64,000 nt of DNA. Source: Gemmatimonadota bacterium (GTDB taxonomy: Bacteria > Gemmatimonadota > Gemmatimonadetes > Longimicrobiales > Gaopeijiaceae). Below are positions 17,250-28,541 of this stretch, piece by piece. Each line of letters opens with the position of its first letter. Positions within the stretch are counted from its first letter, which is position 1. The notes under the pieces are model-generated. The model worked only from the letters and a program-made list of their open reading frames with translations. It made no database searches and was not told the origin of the DNA. The position numbers and the translations under genes were made by a program. The DNA lies in the NCBI GenBank assembly GCA_016873995.1, contig VGVR01000010.1:1-64000 (forward strand). The letters are read 5' to 3'.

Positions 17250-18755
17250 TCAGACCCGCTTGCGCATGCGCGCCGGCAGGATCCCCATCTGCTCGCGGTA
17301 CTTGGCGACCGTACGGCGCGCGATCTGCACGCCATCGGACTTGAGCATGGACACGATCGCCTGGTCGGTGAGCGGCCGTTTCGTGTCCTCGCCGTCCACC
17401 ATGCCCTTGATCTTGTCGCGCACGGCCCGCGCCGAGAGGTCGTCGCCGCTCACCGTCGAGAGCCCACTGGAGAAGAAGTACTTGAGCGCATACACGCCGC
17501 GGGGCGTCTGCACGAACTTCTTGTTGGTGACGCGCGATACCGTGGACTCGTGCATCTGGATGTGGTCCGCGACCTCGCGTAGGGTCAGCGGCCTCAGGTA
17601 CTGAACGCCGCGCTCGAAGAACTCGCGCTGCCGGTCGACGATGAAGTTCATCACCTTGAGCATGGTCTGTCGGCGCTGCTCGATCGCCTGGATCATCCAG
17701 TTCGCCGAGTTCATCTTGCTCGCGATGAACTCCTTGTTCTCACCTGTGAACTTCTTCTTGTCCTTCGCCACGTCGAGATATGACTGGGAGATGCGCAGAC
17801 GCGGCAGGCTCGTATCGTTGGCGAACACCATGTACTCGCCGTCGATCTTCTCGACGATGAGGTCCGGGATCACGTACTGGTCGGGGTCGACAGAGTGCTT
17901 GAGCCCGGGCTTCGGGTCGAGGTGGCTGATCCCGTCCGCCGCGTCCTGGACCTCCTTGGGCGTGATGCCGAGCGCGCGCGCGATGTCGTTCCAGCGGTGG
18001 TTGATGAGCGACTCGAAGTGGTCGCTGACGATGCGATGGGCGACGCCGTGCTCTTCTCCCCGCTGCGCGAGCTGGATCAAGATGGACTCGCGCACGTCGC
18101 GCGCGCCCACGCCGGGCGGGTCGAGCGCCTGGATTACCGTGAGCATACGCTCTGCTTCTTCGAGCGTGTAGGGTTTGAAGAGCGCTTCCAGGTCGGCGAG
18201 CTCCGCGGCGCGTTCCTCGTCGTCCTCGATCTCCTCGACGTTCTTGACCGCGGTCGGCCGCACCTCGTCGAGCCAGGCGTTCACGCCGCGAACCGCTTCG
18301 TCCAGCGGGCAGGCGAGCATGCCCGAGTCATCGATATCGCCGATGATCTCCTCGCCCAGCCGCACCTCGCGCTCGGAGAGCGCGAGGAGACGGAGCTGCT
18401 CGTTGAGGTAGTCGTGGAGGTCCTGGCTCTCAACCGGCGTCGGTTCGAAAGCCTCTCTCTGCTCGTATTGCTGCTTCCGTCCGCCGACATCGAAGCCGTC
18501 GAGGAGGATGTCCTCCCAGTCGACGTCGTCGCCGAGGGGCTCGTCCTTGGTGTCCTCCTTGAGCTCGACCTCCTGCTGGGTCTCCGCCTCGGTCACTTCG
18601 AGGAACGGGTTCTCGGCGACCTCCTGCGCGATCTGCTGCTCGAGGTCGAGCAGGGGCATGTAGAGCAACTCCATCGCCTGATACAGGCGTGGGTTGATCC
18701 GCATCTCCTGACGGAGCTGGGCGCTCTGGTAGAGCTTTTGGCTGAAGTGGCTCAT
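17250..18755 (-). CDS. rpoN: RNA polymerase sigma-54 factor
   Basis: The 501-residue sigma-54 directs RNA polymerase to -24/-12 promoters and depends on AAA+ activators. Region I begins with Gln-rich SQKLYQSAQLRQEMRINPRL and LYMPLLDLEQQIAQEVAENPF. The core-binding domain spans about 120-320, and the C-terminus carries the RpoN box ARRTVAKYREQMGI at about 478-491. Region II (roughly 50-110) is highly acidic. The lptB-rpoN order is a classical arrangement in diderms. No bEBP activator gene is in the window. The ATG at 18755 fits the family N-terminus. Confidence 0.96.
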   Translation of the reverse strand: MSHFSQKLYQSAQLRQEMRINPRLYQAMELLYMPLLDLEQQIAQEVAENPFLEVTEAETQQEVELKEDTKDEPLGDDVDWEDILLDGFDVGGRKQQYEQREAFEPTPVESQDLHDYLNEQLRLLALSEREVRLGEEIIGDIDDSGMLACPLDEAVRGVNAWLDEVRPTAVKNVEEIEDDEERAAELADLEALFKPYTLEEAERMLTVIQALDPPGVGARDVRESILIQLAQRGEEHGVAHRIVSDHFESLINHRWNDIARALGITPKEVQDAADGISHLDPKPGLKHSVDPDQYVIPDLIVEKIDGEYMVFANDTSLPRLRISQSYLDVAKDKKKFTGENKEFIASKMNSANWMIQAIEQRRQTMLKVMNFIVDRQREFFERGVQYLRPLTLREVADHIQMHESTVSRVTNKKFVQTPRGVYALKYFFSSGLSTVSGDDLSARAVRDKIKGMVDGEDTKRPLTDQAIVSMLKSDGVQIARRTVAKYREQMGILPARMRKRV

Positions 18756-18795
18756 CTCGCCTCGGGTACCAGGGCCCGCTCTCGGACCATCTACA

Positions 18796-19698
18796 TCATC
18801 CGCTCTGGGGACCCGGAGCCTCGACGACGGCTTCGGGTCTATGGAACCGCTTCCGCAGCCGGGCGGTCAGGGCGGGCCCCAGATAAATCTCGGCGACTTT
18901 GTCGTTCCAGACGAGTTCTGGCACGCTTCCTGTAACGCCGATCCGCCCCTCGTACATGATATAGGCGCGATCGACGATTTCGAGCGTCTGCTCGACGCTG
19001 TGGTCGGTGATGATGACGCCAATGCCCCGGCCCCGCAGGCCGTGGACGATCTGTTGAATGCCGTCGACCGCCTTGGGGTCGATGCCCGCGAACGGCTCGT
19101 CCAGGAGCATGAACTTGGGCCTCTGCACCAGCGCCCGGGTGATCTCGAGCCGCCGGCGCTCGCCGCCCGAGAGGGAATAGGCCTTGTTCTTCCGGAGCGA
19201 GGTGAGGCCCAGCTCGCCCAGCAACTCCTCGAGGCGCTGGCGCTGCTCGTCTTTGGGCAGGCCGAGGGTCTCCAGGATCGCCAGCACGTTTTCCTCGACC
19301 GTGAGCTTCCGGAAGACCGAGGGTTCCTGCGCCAGGTATCCGATGCCCTTGCGCGCCCGCATGTACATGGGCGTGCGGGTGAGGTCCTCGTCGTCGAGGT
19401 GCACGGTGCCCGCGGCGGGGGGAATCAGCCCCACGATCATGTAGAACGTGGTGGTCTTCCCCGCCCCGTTCGGCCCCAGCAGGCCCACGATCTCGCCCTG
19501 CCTGACCTCGATGTCGACGCGGTCCACGACGTTCCGGCTGCGGTACGACTTGGTCAGCCCTTCGGCCCACAAGCGACTGGCGGGGCCGGCGGGCACGACG
19601 GACGTGGGCGGAGCGGATGGCATCGGCTCGGCCGCGGGCGCCGACACGGCGTCCGAGCGAGGGTCGGCGGCGGCGGCTTGCTCCGACTCGGTGCTCAT
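18796..19698 (-). CDS. lptB: LPS export ABC transporter ATPase LptB
   Basis: The 300-residue ATPase powers LPS extraction from the inner membrane with LptFG-C. It has Walker [15 protein letters not shown]-loop AQEPSVF, the ABC signature [13 protein letters not shown], Walker [14 protein letters not shown] and switch His in [12 protein letters not shown] poorly conserved 45-residue N-terminal arm rich in Ala/Pro precedes the domain and is unusual for LptB. I take the ATG at 19698, which overlaps the lptA stop (ATGA), over the in-frame GTG at 19710. lptF and lptG are not in the window. Confidence 0.93.
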   Translation of the reverse strand: MSTESEQAAAADPRSDAVSAPAAEPMPSAPPTSVVPAGPASRLWAEGLTKSYRSRNVVDRVDIEVRQGEIVGLLGPNGAGKTTTFYMIVGLIPPAAGTVHLDDEDLTRTPMYMRARKGIGYLAQEPSVFRKLTVEENVLAILETLGLPKDEQRQRLEELLGELGLTSLRKNKAYSLSGGERRRLEITRALVQRPKFMLLDEPFAGIDPKAVDGIQQIVHGLRGRGIGVIITDHSVEQTLEIVDRAYIMYEGRIGVTGSVPELVWNDKVAEIYLGPALTARLRKRFHRPEAVVEAPGPQSG

Positions 19699-21266
19699 GG
19701 CCGGATCCACGGCTCGCCTCCTTGCGCAGGGGGATTCCCAAGGGGTCGACGGGGGCTCGAATCCGGGACGGGTGCACGCGGCTGGTGGAACGTCACCGCG
19801 GTGCTGTCGGGCCGCGGCGTGACGGTCGAATCACTCGGCGAGTCTGCCGCTCCCGGGTTCAGGGGCTCCAAGTGCACGCCCTGCGTCTGCCCGACGACCT
19901 CCATCACCTCCACCTCCCCGTCCCGCATGACGATGGTGATCTCGTTCCCGACCACGTAGTGCACCGCCGGCGGGTCGACACCGGCCACGGCGGTGGAGTC
20001 CTCGGGCGGGAGCCGATAGAGGCTGCGGGCCCCGACCCGCGCGACGATGCGCTCGACCTCGTACGCCGCGGCAGTCGTGTCCGCCTCGGCGCGCAACGAG
20101 TCCGGCAACTGGCGCACGGAGACGACGACGGTGTCCCCCTCGAGCCAGTCGTAGCGGGCGAGCGGCGGCAGGCTCTCGACGTTGAGGGAGTCCCGTGCGT
20201 GCGAGACACTGCGGGCAGAGCCGGCGGCGAAGATCGTCTCCACCACCTCCGCGGGCGCCTCCACGGTGATCGAGTCCGCGGTGAGCTCGAAGGCTTCGGC
20301 GGTCGCCACCGGGCGCGCCGTGTCCGTGCTGTCGGGTGCCGTGCTGTCGGGTGCCGTGGCGGCAGGTGTCGTGTCCGCTGCAGCCAACATGGGCACCGCG
20401 ACGAGGCGCTCCAGACCGCCGTCCCGCAGGTGCAGCACGATGCGCGGCGCGGTGATCCGCAGGTCGTCCCCGACGAGCACGGCGTCTCGCAGGGCCCGGA
20501 TCTCGCTGGCACCGCCCTCGGCGGTACCGATCTCGATGGTGCGCCCGACGAGGTCGTACGCGCCGCTCTCGACCCGCGCGGAGCCGACCAGGACGAGGAG
20601 GTCGGAGGTTTCGGTGTACTCTGCGCTGTCCCCGAACGCGAAGAGTGAGTCCCGTTGGATCTCGACCGTGCCGGTGGCGTTGAAGTAGCCGGCACCACGC
20701 AGCACGAGCTTGTCGGCCACCACCGCGTACGGCGTCGGCGGCTCCGCTTCGGGCGCGGCCGAGTCCGCTGCCTCTGGCCGCACGAGCGCGCGCGGGCGGA
20801 TCCCGTCACGCCCCGTGGTGACGGTCATCTCCTCTTCTTCGCGATAGTCGGCCTCGCGCAGGTACACGAGATCTCCGTTCTCGATCACCGAGCCGTCCTC
20901 GGTGTTGGTCACGTGCAGGCTACCCTGGGCCTGCAGCCGGCCCACGCTGGAGAAGTAGCGTGCCTGGTCGGAGCGCAGCTCGCGCGCGCGGTCGCGGTAG
21001 CGCACGGAGCCGATCAGGATGGACATGGCCTGCGTGGAGTACGCGACGGCCGAGTCCGCCCAGATCTGCACGCCATCCTCGCAGAGGAAGTGCGGATTGC
21101 TGATGTACGTGATGCGGTCGCCGCCCGGCACCGAGACCGAGTTGAGCACGTCGTTGCCGTCGTCCGCGTAGCGGCAGCCAGCCTGTGCCGTGGCGCTGGC
21201 GGGTACTCCCCAAGCGACGGCGGCGCCGAGGAGGGTTCGGCGGAGGATCCGACCGATTCGGGGCAT
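19695..21266 (-). CDS. lptA: Large OstA/LptA-like periplasmic LPS-transport protein
   Basis: The 523-residue precursor has a signal peptide ending ASATAQA and OstA-like beta-jellyroll repeats: [28 protein letters not shown] is split over the first repeats, then [36 protein letters not shown] and [19 protein letters not shown]. It should form a periplasmic bridge for LPS between LptC and LptD. It is nearly three times the length of E. coli LptA, and the C-terminal half is rich in Asp/Ser/Thr/Pro ([16 protein letters not shown]), so it may be a fused or extended bridge. It lies between lptC and lptB and overlaps lptB. Confidence 0.8.
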   Translation of the reverse strand: MPRIGRILRRTLLGAAVAWGVPASATAQAGCRYADDGNDVLNSVSVPGGDRITYISNPHFLCEDGVQIWADSAVAYSTQAMSILIGSVRYRDRARELRSDQARYFSSVGRLQAQGSLHVTNTEDGSVIENGDLVYLREADYREEEEMTVTTGRDGIRPRALVRPEAADSAAPEAEPPTPYAVVADKLVLRGAGYFNATGTVEIQRDSLFAFGDSAEYTETSDLLVLVGSARVESGAYDLVGRTIEIGTAEGGASEIRALRDAVLVGDDLRITAPRIVLHLRDGGLERLVAVPMLAAADTTPAATAPDSTAPDSTDTARPVATAEAFELTADSITVEAPAEVVETIFAAGSARSVSHARDSLNVESLPPLARYDWLEGDTVVVSVRQLPDSLRAEADTTAAAYEVERIVARVGARSLYRLPPEDSTAVAGVDPPAVHYVVGNEITIVMRDGEVEVMEVVGQTQGVHLEPLNPGAADSPSDSTVTPRPDSTAVTFHQPRAPVPDSSPRRPLGNPPAQGGEPWIRP

Positions 21267-21272
21267 CGCAGG

Positions 21273-21809
21273 CTAGAAGATGCGACCCGCGTCGCCGCGG
21301 ACGTTCAGGATCCGCACGTTCGTGAACTCGATGTCGGACTCGAACGCCGAGCCCCGCGTCTCGGTGCCGTTCTTGAGCGTGCGCACGGTGGCCGAGTCGC
21401 TCCAGATGCGGTCGATGTCCGGGTCGTAGAAGATCTCCGAGCTCCGGAGAGTGCTCGAGTCCGTGTACACGAAGAGCTCGACGTCGCCGCGGGCGACCAT
21501 GCGGTCGGTGTCCTGGTTCCACTCGCCCGTGCGCCCGCGCACCGTCGCGCGCTCGTTCCCCTCGGCGTCGTAGAACGTCACCCTCATCACGCGCAGGTCC
21601 ACCTTGGTGGAGTCCGCGAACGTGAACGCGGTGTCCGCCTCGACGCGGCCCTCACGCACTCCGTTGGTGGTGATGTAGCTCACCATGCCGAACACCACGG
21701 GAGCGTCGATGCCCTGCATGAAGTCGTTGGCGACCACGGGCGGAGCGGTCTCTTCGCATGCCCCCAGTGCCAGCGCGGCGAGTGCGACTGCGAGCCCCCG
21801 TTGCCTCAT
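21273..21809 (-). CDS. lptC: LPS export lipoprotein LptC-like
   Basis: The 178-residue protein has a lipoprotein signal (VALAALALGAC, Cys18) in place of the usual LptC membrane anchor. Its beta-jellyroll domain contains VEADTAFTFADSTKVDLR, VTFYDAEGNERATVRGRTGEWN, VARGDVELFV and SEIFYDPDIDRIWSDS, typical of LptC/OstA folds. It should receive LPS from LptB2FG and pass it to the OstA-like protein encoded next. The ATG at 21809 starts just after kdsD (stop 21812) and lptA follows six bases on. Confidence 0.85.
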   Translation of the reverse strand: MRQRGLAVALAALALGACEETAPPVVANDFMQGIDAPVVFGMVSYITTNGVREGRVEADTAFTFADSTKVDLRVMRVTFYDAEGNERATVRGRTGEWNQDTDRMVARGDVELFVYTDSSTLRSSEIFYDPDIDRIWSDSATVRTLKNGTETRGSAFESDIEFTNVRILNVRGDAGRIF

Positions 21810-21811
21810 GG

Positions 21812-22783
21812 TCAAACGGCTCCCGCGCGCATGAGGTCGTGCAGATGGACGACCCCGACGAGCCGGTCGTCTTCGCCCACGACCGGGAGCGCCATGATCC
21901 CGTGCGCCTCCATGCGGCTCGCGGCGGCCGAGCCGAGCTCGTCGGGCATGGCGGTCTTGGGCTCGCGTGTCATCACGTCGGATACGGGGATGGAGAGGAA
22001 ATCCGCCTCGCGCTCCATCAGGCGGGTGAGGTCCCCCGCCGTCAGGACGCCCACGAGGCGGCGCCGGGTGTCCACGATGGCGACCGTGCCCCGCATGTGG
22101 GCCAGCGGTGCGATCGCGTCCTTCATGGTCGCGTCTTCTCCCAGCCAGGGGTAGGCCTGGGAAACCATCACGTCTGCTACACGCACGGACAGCTTTCGTC
22201 CCAACGCGCCGCCCGGGTGAAGGGCCGCGAAGTCCTCGTCCCGGAAGCCCTTGAGGCGCAGGACCACCATGGCGAGCGCGTCCCCCAGGGCGAGCGCTGC
22301 AGTGGTCGACGAGGTGGGCGCCAAGTCCATGGGGCAGGCCTCCTCGGAGACCGACGCGTCGAGCACGGTGGTGGCGTGCCGGCCGAGCTCGCCGGCGGGC
22401 GTCCCGAGCAGCGCGACGATGGGAACAGACAGGCGCTTCAGATAGGCGAGGAGCGGCCCGACCTCCGAGACGTCGCCCGACTTGCTGACGAAGATCGCGA
22501 CGTCGCGCTTGCCGACGATGCCGAGGTCGCCGTGCAGGGCCTCGACCGGGTTCAGGTACACTGCCGCGGTGCCGGTGGACGTGAGCGTCGAGGCGATCTT
22601 CCGCGCCACGTGGCCGCTCTTTCCCATCCCGCAGACGACGACGCTGCCCTCTGCCTCCGCGACTACGCGGCAAGCGCGTACGAAGTCGGCGCCGAGTCGA
22701 TCGCGCAGTGCGGCGACCGCCTTGGTTTCGATATCGAGGACGCGCCGCCCCGCTTGGAGCAGCGCTTCGTCCTCCGTACTCAC
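21812..22783 (-). CDS. kdsD: Arabinose-5-phosphate isomerase (KpsF/GutQ family)
   Basis: The 323-residue enzyme converts ribulose-5-phosphate to arabinose-5-phosphate, the first Kdo precursor. The SIS domain (about 30-190) contains VVVCGMGKSGHVARKIA, TGTAAVYLNPVEALHGD and FVSKSGDVSEV. Two CBS domains follow (VADVMVSQAYPWLGED and VSDVMTREPKTAMPDE), as in KdsD. The GTG at 22783 overlaps the kdsC stop (GTGA). The neighbours carry out the next Kdo steps. Confidence 0.93.
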   Translation of the reverse strand: MSTEDEALLQAGRRVLDIETKAVAALRDRLGADFVRACRVVAEAEGSVVVCGMGKSGHVARKIASTLTSTGTAAVYLNPVEALHGDLGIVGKRDVAIFVSKSGDVSEVGPLLAYLKRLSVPIVALLGTPAGELGRHATTVLDASVSEEACPMDLAPTSSTTAALALGDALAMVVLRLKGFRDEDFAALHPGGALGRKLSVRVADVMVSQAYPWLGEDATMKDAIAPLAHMRGTVAIVDTRRRLVGVLTAGDLTRLMEREADFLSIPVSDVMTREPKTAMPDELGSAAASRMEAHGIMALPVVGEDDRLVGVVHLHDLMRAGAV

Positions 22784-23346
22784 GAGCCGCTCCGCTCGGA
22801 CACGTAGCGCTCGACGACGTCCGCCAGTCGCCCGCGCGCGAGCAGGAGGGCGTCGCAGAACTCGCGTACGGCACCGTGCCCGCCCCGCTTGGTCGACTCC
22901 CAGATCGCGACCTCGCGCACGGGGGAGGTCGCGTTCGCCACGGCGGCCGGCAGTCCGACACGCCGGAGCGCGGCCAGGTCGGGGATGTCGTCCCCGAGCA
23001 TCGCCACCTCGCTCCACGCGAAGCCGTGCCGGGCGAGGAGCGACTCGATCGCGGGAATCTTGCGCGCATCCTGCTCTTGGAAGCACTCCACGCCCAGCTC
23101 TCGTGCCCGCACCTCGGTGGCCTGCGAGACGCGGCCCGACACGATCGCCACCGCGAGCCCCGACCAGCGGAGCATCTTCATGCCCACGCCGTCCTGGATG
23201 TCGAAGCGCTTGAGCTCGACGGCCTCGCCCGAAGCTGTTGCACCGACGTAGACGCCGGCATCGGTGAGGACGCCGTCCACGTCGAAGATCACCAGCTTGA
23301 TGCGCTGGGCGACGGCCTGGGGGATCTCCGCCGAGGCGCGGCTCAT
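22780..23346 (-). CDS. kdsC: 3-deoxy-D-manno-octulosonate 8-phosphate phosphatase
   Basis: The 188-residue HAD-superfamily phosphatase removes the phosphate of Kdo-8-P. Motif I is VIFDVDGVLTDAG near residue 20, then KRFDIQDGVGMKML, AIVSGR (motif II), GVECFQEQDARKI, MLGDDIPDLAAL (motif IV) and the C-terminal KRGGHGAVREF that caps the neighbouring active site in the tetramer. The ATG at 23346 overlaps the kdsA stop by four bases; its own stop overlaps the kdsD start. Confidence 0.94.
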   Translation of the reverse strand: MSRASAEIPQAVAQRIKLVIFDVDGVLTDAGVYVGATASGEAVELKRFDIQDGVGMKMLRWSGLAVAIVSGRVSQATEVRARELGVECFQEQDARKIPAIESLLARHGFAWSEVAMLGDDIPDLAALRRVGLPAAVANATSPVREVAIWESTKRGGHGAVREFCDALLLARGRLADVVERYVSERSGS

Positions 23347-24128
23347 CGGGCGAGCGCGTTCCGGATCGCCATCACGTCGGCGAGCAACGCGGGCATGTCC
23401 GCCAGCGGTAGCATGGTCGCTCCGTCGGAGGGCGCTCGGGACGGACTGGGGTGCGTCTCCAGGAAGAGACCGTCGCATCCGGCGGCGACCGCCGCCCGGA
23501 CGAGCGCCGGCACGTTCTCCGGGTCACCGCCGCTCGAGCCACCCGCTCGGCCGGCGCGCTGCACGGCATGGGTTGCGTCGAAGAACGCCGGCGCGCCGGT
23601 GGCAGCGCGAAGCCGCCCGAAAGAACGTATGTCGACGACCAGGTCGCCGTAGCCGAACGCGGTGCCCCGCTCCGTGACCGCGACCTCGGGGGAACCCGCT
23701 GTGCGGACCTTCTCGACGGCGCCGCTCATCTCCTCGGGTGCCATCCACTGCCCTTTCTTGATGTTGATCGGCCGCCCAGTGCGCCCGGCGGCCTGCAGCA
23801 GGTCCGTCTGCCGGCACAGGAACGCGGGAATCTGCAGCGCATCCACGACCCGCGCCGCCGGCTCCGCCTGGTCAGACTCGTGGACGTCCGTCAGCACCGG
23901 CAGGCCGGTGTCGGTCTTCACCCGGGCGAGCCGATCGAGACCCGCCACGAGACCTGGCCCCCGAGGCGAATCGACGCGGGCGCGATTCGCCTTGTCGAAC
24001 GAAGCCTTGAAGACGACGGGGAGCCCGAAGTCCCGCGACCAGGTTGCCAGCGCGTACGCCACCTCGAGGTTGAGTGCGTCGTCCTCGAGCATGCAGGGGC
24101 CCGCTATGAGCGTGAAGCGATCGAACAT
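23343..24128 (-). CDS. kdsA: Kdo-8-phosphate synthase
   Basis: The 261-residue DAHP/Kdo8P synthase-type TIM barrel condenses phosphoenolpyruvate with arabinose-5-phosphate. It has LIAGPCMLED at the N-terminus, FKASFDKANR, GLPVLTDVHESDQAEP, IPAFLCRQTDLL, INIKKGQWMAPEEM, FDATHAVQRAG and FLETHPSPSRAPSDG. The Cys in IAGPC is the position that helps hold metal in metal-dependent forms. It is slightly short at the N-terminus but complete. It precedes kdsC with a 4-base overlap and follows pyrG with 54 bases. Confidence 0.95.
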   Translation of the reverse strand: MFDRFTLIAGPCMLEDDALNLEVAYALATWSRDFGLPVVFKASFDKANRARVDSPRGPGLVAGLDRLARVKTDTGLPVLTDVHESDQAEPAARVVDALQIPAFLCRQTDLLQAAGRTGRPINIKKGQWMAPEEMSGAVEKVRTAGSPEVAVTERGTAFGYGDLVVDIRSFGRLRAATGAPAFFDATHAVQRAGRAGGSSGGDPENVPALVRAAVAAGCDGLFLETHPSPSRAPSDGATMLPLADMPALLADVMAIRNALAR

Positions 24129-24182
24129 GTTCGGCGCGGTGCTCTGCCAGTGTTCGGCGGTGCCGAGGGTGGCGCCGGCCCC

Positions 24183-26605
<2,423 letters not shown>

Positions 26606-26662
26606 GACGCGTGTCCGAGGCAGGGAGCCGGGGCACCCGCGCAGGACGGGCGCGAATCGATG

Positions 26663-26699
26663 AAAAAATTCACGCCCGGCAAGCTACCGGAGCGCCGGG
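26663..26699 (-). terminator. Terminator- or attenuator-like hairpin before kdsB
   Basis: On the minus strand, arms CCCGGC (26694-26699) and GCCGGG (26675-26680) enclose a smaller GCT/AGC pairing. Six bases later there is a run of six T (26663-26668). This looks like an intrinsic terminator facing kdsB, or an attenuator in its leader. A TTGACC at 26705-26710 with TAGCTT 18 bases on (26681-26686) could be the promoter; it would overlap the hairpin. Confidence 0.45.
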
Positions 26700-26798
26700 G
26701 GGAGGGTCAACCGCGGCGCCTCGGAACTCGATAGAACCGTCCCAATGGTCGACGCGTCATTATTGGCATCGGCTCCCCGCTGCGGACTAACTTCCGGC

Positions 26799-27197
26799 AT
26801 GCTGCTCCCGCCCACGAAGACGCCGATCGGCACCGCCTGGATCGACGACGAAGGCATCCTGTGGCACCGCCTCGACTTCGGCGTCCGCATCGACGGCCAG
26901 CTCGCGGAGCAAACGGCAGAGGCGCTCGCCGACCTGGTCGGGGAGCGCGCGCTTCCCGCCGTCGTCGACATAGCCGGCGTCCAGTTCGCCGACCGCGACG
27001 CCCGCGACGTATTCGCGAGACTGCGCTCGGCGTTCCCACAGACGGCGACTGCGCTCCTCGTGCGGCCCGGTGACAACCCCGCGTCGGGGGTGCTGGCCTA
27101 TCAGTTCTCGCAGGCGAAGCCCGACCGCCCGATCGCCGTGTTCGAGCGCGAGGCCGAAGCCGTGGAATGGGTGAGACGCTTCCTGCCCCGGTCCTGA
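26799..27197 (+). CDS. STAS/SEC14-like small protein of unknown function
   Basis: The 132-residue protein has alternating strands and helices, with GTAWIDDEGILWHRL, ERALPAVVDIAGVQFADRDAR split by a short turn, and TATALLVRPGDNPASGVLAY. The pattern is reminiscent of STAS or DUF7793-type domains found in anti-sigma-antagonist-like proteins, but no phosphorylatable Ser/Thr motif (DSSG) is seen. Function unknown. The ATG at 26799 follows a purine-poor leader. An in-frame ATG at 26745 would add 18 residues of low quality. It is divergent from kdsB and convergent with the YdeI-like gene. Confidence 0.62.
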   Translation: MLLPPTKTPIGTAWIDDEGILWHRLDFGVRIDGQLAEQTAEALADLVGERALPAVVDIAGVQFADRDARDVFARLRSAFPQTATALLVRPGDNPASGVLAYQFSQAKPDRPIAVFEREAEAVEWVRRFLPRS

Positions 27198-27209
27198 AGG
27201 TCCGTCACC

Positions 27210-27225
27210 GGGCCGCGCCCGGCCC
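27210..27225. terminator. GC-rich hairpin between convergent genes
   Basis: The perfect hairpin GGGCCG-CGCC-CGGCCC lies between the stops of two convergent genes (27197 and 27232). There is no T-run on either side, so it may be a weak bidirectional terminator or only an end-of-transcript structure. Confidence 0.35.
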
Positions 27226-27231
27226 GCCGCG

Positions 27232-27807
27232 TCAGCGGAGCCCCAGCCTCTCGCCTTTCGCGAGCAGCGCCACGGCCTCCAAGAGGCGCCGCTGCTTGGT
27301 CTCGGGCCGCTTTGCGACATGGATCCACCCCACGAACCGCCTCCGCTCACCGGGGGGGAGCGCGTCGTAGAATCGCCGCGCCTTCGGATCTCGGCGGAGC
27401 GCCCGCTCGATCTCGGCCGGGGGCTCGGGCAGGTGCAGACGCCTCGCGAGCGGCGCGCCGTCGGGGCCGGCCGCGAGGCCGGCTGGAGCGAGCGCACCCT
27501 CCGCGTCTAGCTCGGCCCAGCGCTTCCGGTTGCTCTCCGACCAGGCGCTGCCGGGCATGCGCGGCGTGAACTTGCGCGCGTAGCGGTCGTCGTCGAGCCG
27601 CTTGATCAGGCTGTCGATCCAGCCGAAGCAGAGCGCCTCCCTCACGGAGGCGTCGTAGTCGACCGACCCCACGCCCGTGTGCGCCTTGTGATAGACGAGC
27701 CAGACGCCCGGGCTCGCAGCGTGGTTGGCCGCGAGCCATCGCCGCCACGCGGAGCGGGTGCGGACGTCCAGCTCCGGGAGCTCGGTCTTCGAGGATCGTC
27801 TGGCCAT
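27232..27807 (-). CDS. YdeI/OmpD-associated family protein
   Basis: The 191-residue protein matches the YdeI (bacteriocin-protection/OmpD-associated) family. Signatures are RRWLAANHAASPGVWLVYHK, SVREALCFGWIDSLIKRLDDD in two parts, RKFTPRMPGSAWSESNRKR, and the C-terminal LPPGERRRFVGWIHVAKRPETKQRR in two parts. The C-terminal helix pair is the typical OmdA domain. No enzymatic role is established. The gene stands alone, divergent from the zinc-ribbon gene with about 97 bases between starts. Confidence 0.88.
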   Translation of the reverse strand: MARRSSKTELPELDVRTRSAWRRWLAANHAASPGVWLVYHKAHTGVGSVDYDASVREALCFGWIDSLIKRLDDDRYARKFTPRMPGSAWSESNRKRWAELDAEGALAPAGLAAGPDGAPLARRLHLPEPPAEIERALRRDPKARRFYDALPPGERRRFVGWIHVAKRPETKQRRLLEAVALLAKGERLGLR

Positions 27808-27904
27808 GCCAGGGATTCTGAGGCACCTCGCGAACGGACGCGAGCTTGACGGCTCCCCTCAGGCGCCGGAGGTTGACCCACCGGAGCCCTCGAGCCGACC
27901 GCGC

Positions 27905-28540
27905 ATGCCCAACATCCGGTTCACCAGCAACTACACCGATCTCTCGTCCCAGCGGGGGTATCAGTTCCAGTTCTTCTGCAACAAGTGCGGGAACGGCTAC
28001 ATGTCCACGTTCCAAGCCAACAAGCTTGGAACCGCCGCCGCCGCCGCGAATGCCTCGGCTTCTCTGCTGGGGGGAATTTTCGGGCGCGCGGCCCAGTCGG
28101 CGCAGGCGCTGCAGACCATGGCGGCTGGCCCGGGACACGACGCAGCGCTGGATGCGGCGGTCAAGGAGATCAGCCCGCTCTTCAAACGGTGTACCCGCTG
28201 TGGTAGCTGGGTGTGCGGCCCCGTGTCCTGGAACGACAAGGCCGGGCTGTGCGAGAACTGCGCTCCGGACCTGGACGAGGAGATCGCGGCCGCGCAGGCG
28301 GGCGCCGCACGCGACCAGGCCGTGCAGAAGGCGCGCGAGGTCGACTACCTCGGCCAGCGCAACCTGGCTCAGGCTGCCCCCGTGCTCTGTCCGAAGTGCG
28401 GCGCCAAGACGCAGGGTGGCAAGTTCTGACCCGAGTGCGGCACATCGGTCAGCGCGAAGCGGAAGTGCGCCCACTGCGGCGCCGAGGCCGACGGCACGCC
28501 GAAGTTCTGCCCGGAGTGCGGAAAGCCGTACGGCGGGTGA
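27905..28540 (+). pseudogene. Zinc-ribbon protein interrupted by in-frame TGA
   Basis: The open frame begins at ATG 27905. It contains FFCNKCGNGY, a Gly/Ala-rich linker with GGIFGRAAQSAQ, CTRCGSWVC with LCENCAPDLDEE, then LCPKCGAKTQGGKF and a TGA at 28427-28429. Reading through, the same frame continues PECGTSVSAKRKCAHCGAEADGTPKF, here given in outline, and ends with FCPECGKPYGG at 28540. The TGA stands exactly where the third-from-last ribbon needs Cys (TGC), so KF-stop-PECG should be KFCPECG. It is either a nonsense mutation, a sequence error, or a recoded TGA. Full length would be 211 residues. The next gene starts two bases after the second stop. Confidence 0.72.
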
Positions 28541-28541
28541 C

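Noticed and set aside
20310-20390. Short tandem repeats GTGCTGTCGGGTGCC in the lptA-like gene
   Set aside because: Two to three imperfect copies encode the Asp-Ser-Thr-Ala-Pro linker; it is low-complexity coding sequence, not a CRISPR or mobile repeat.
28430-28450. A bacterial SECIS-like element after the TGA at 28427
   Set aside because: The hairpin is short, lies too close to the TGA and lacks the usual apical G-U feature; I do not claim selenocysteine insertion.
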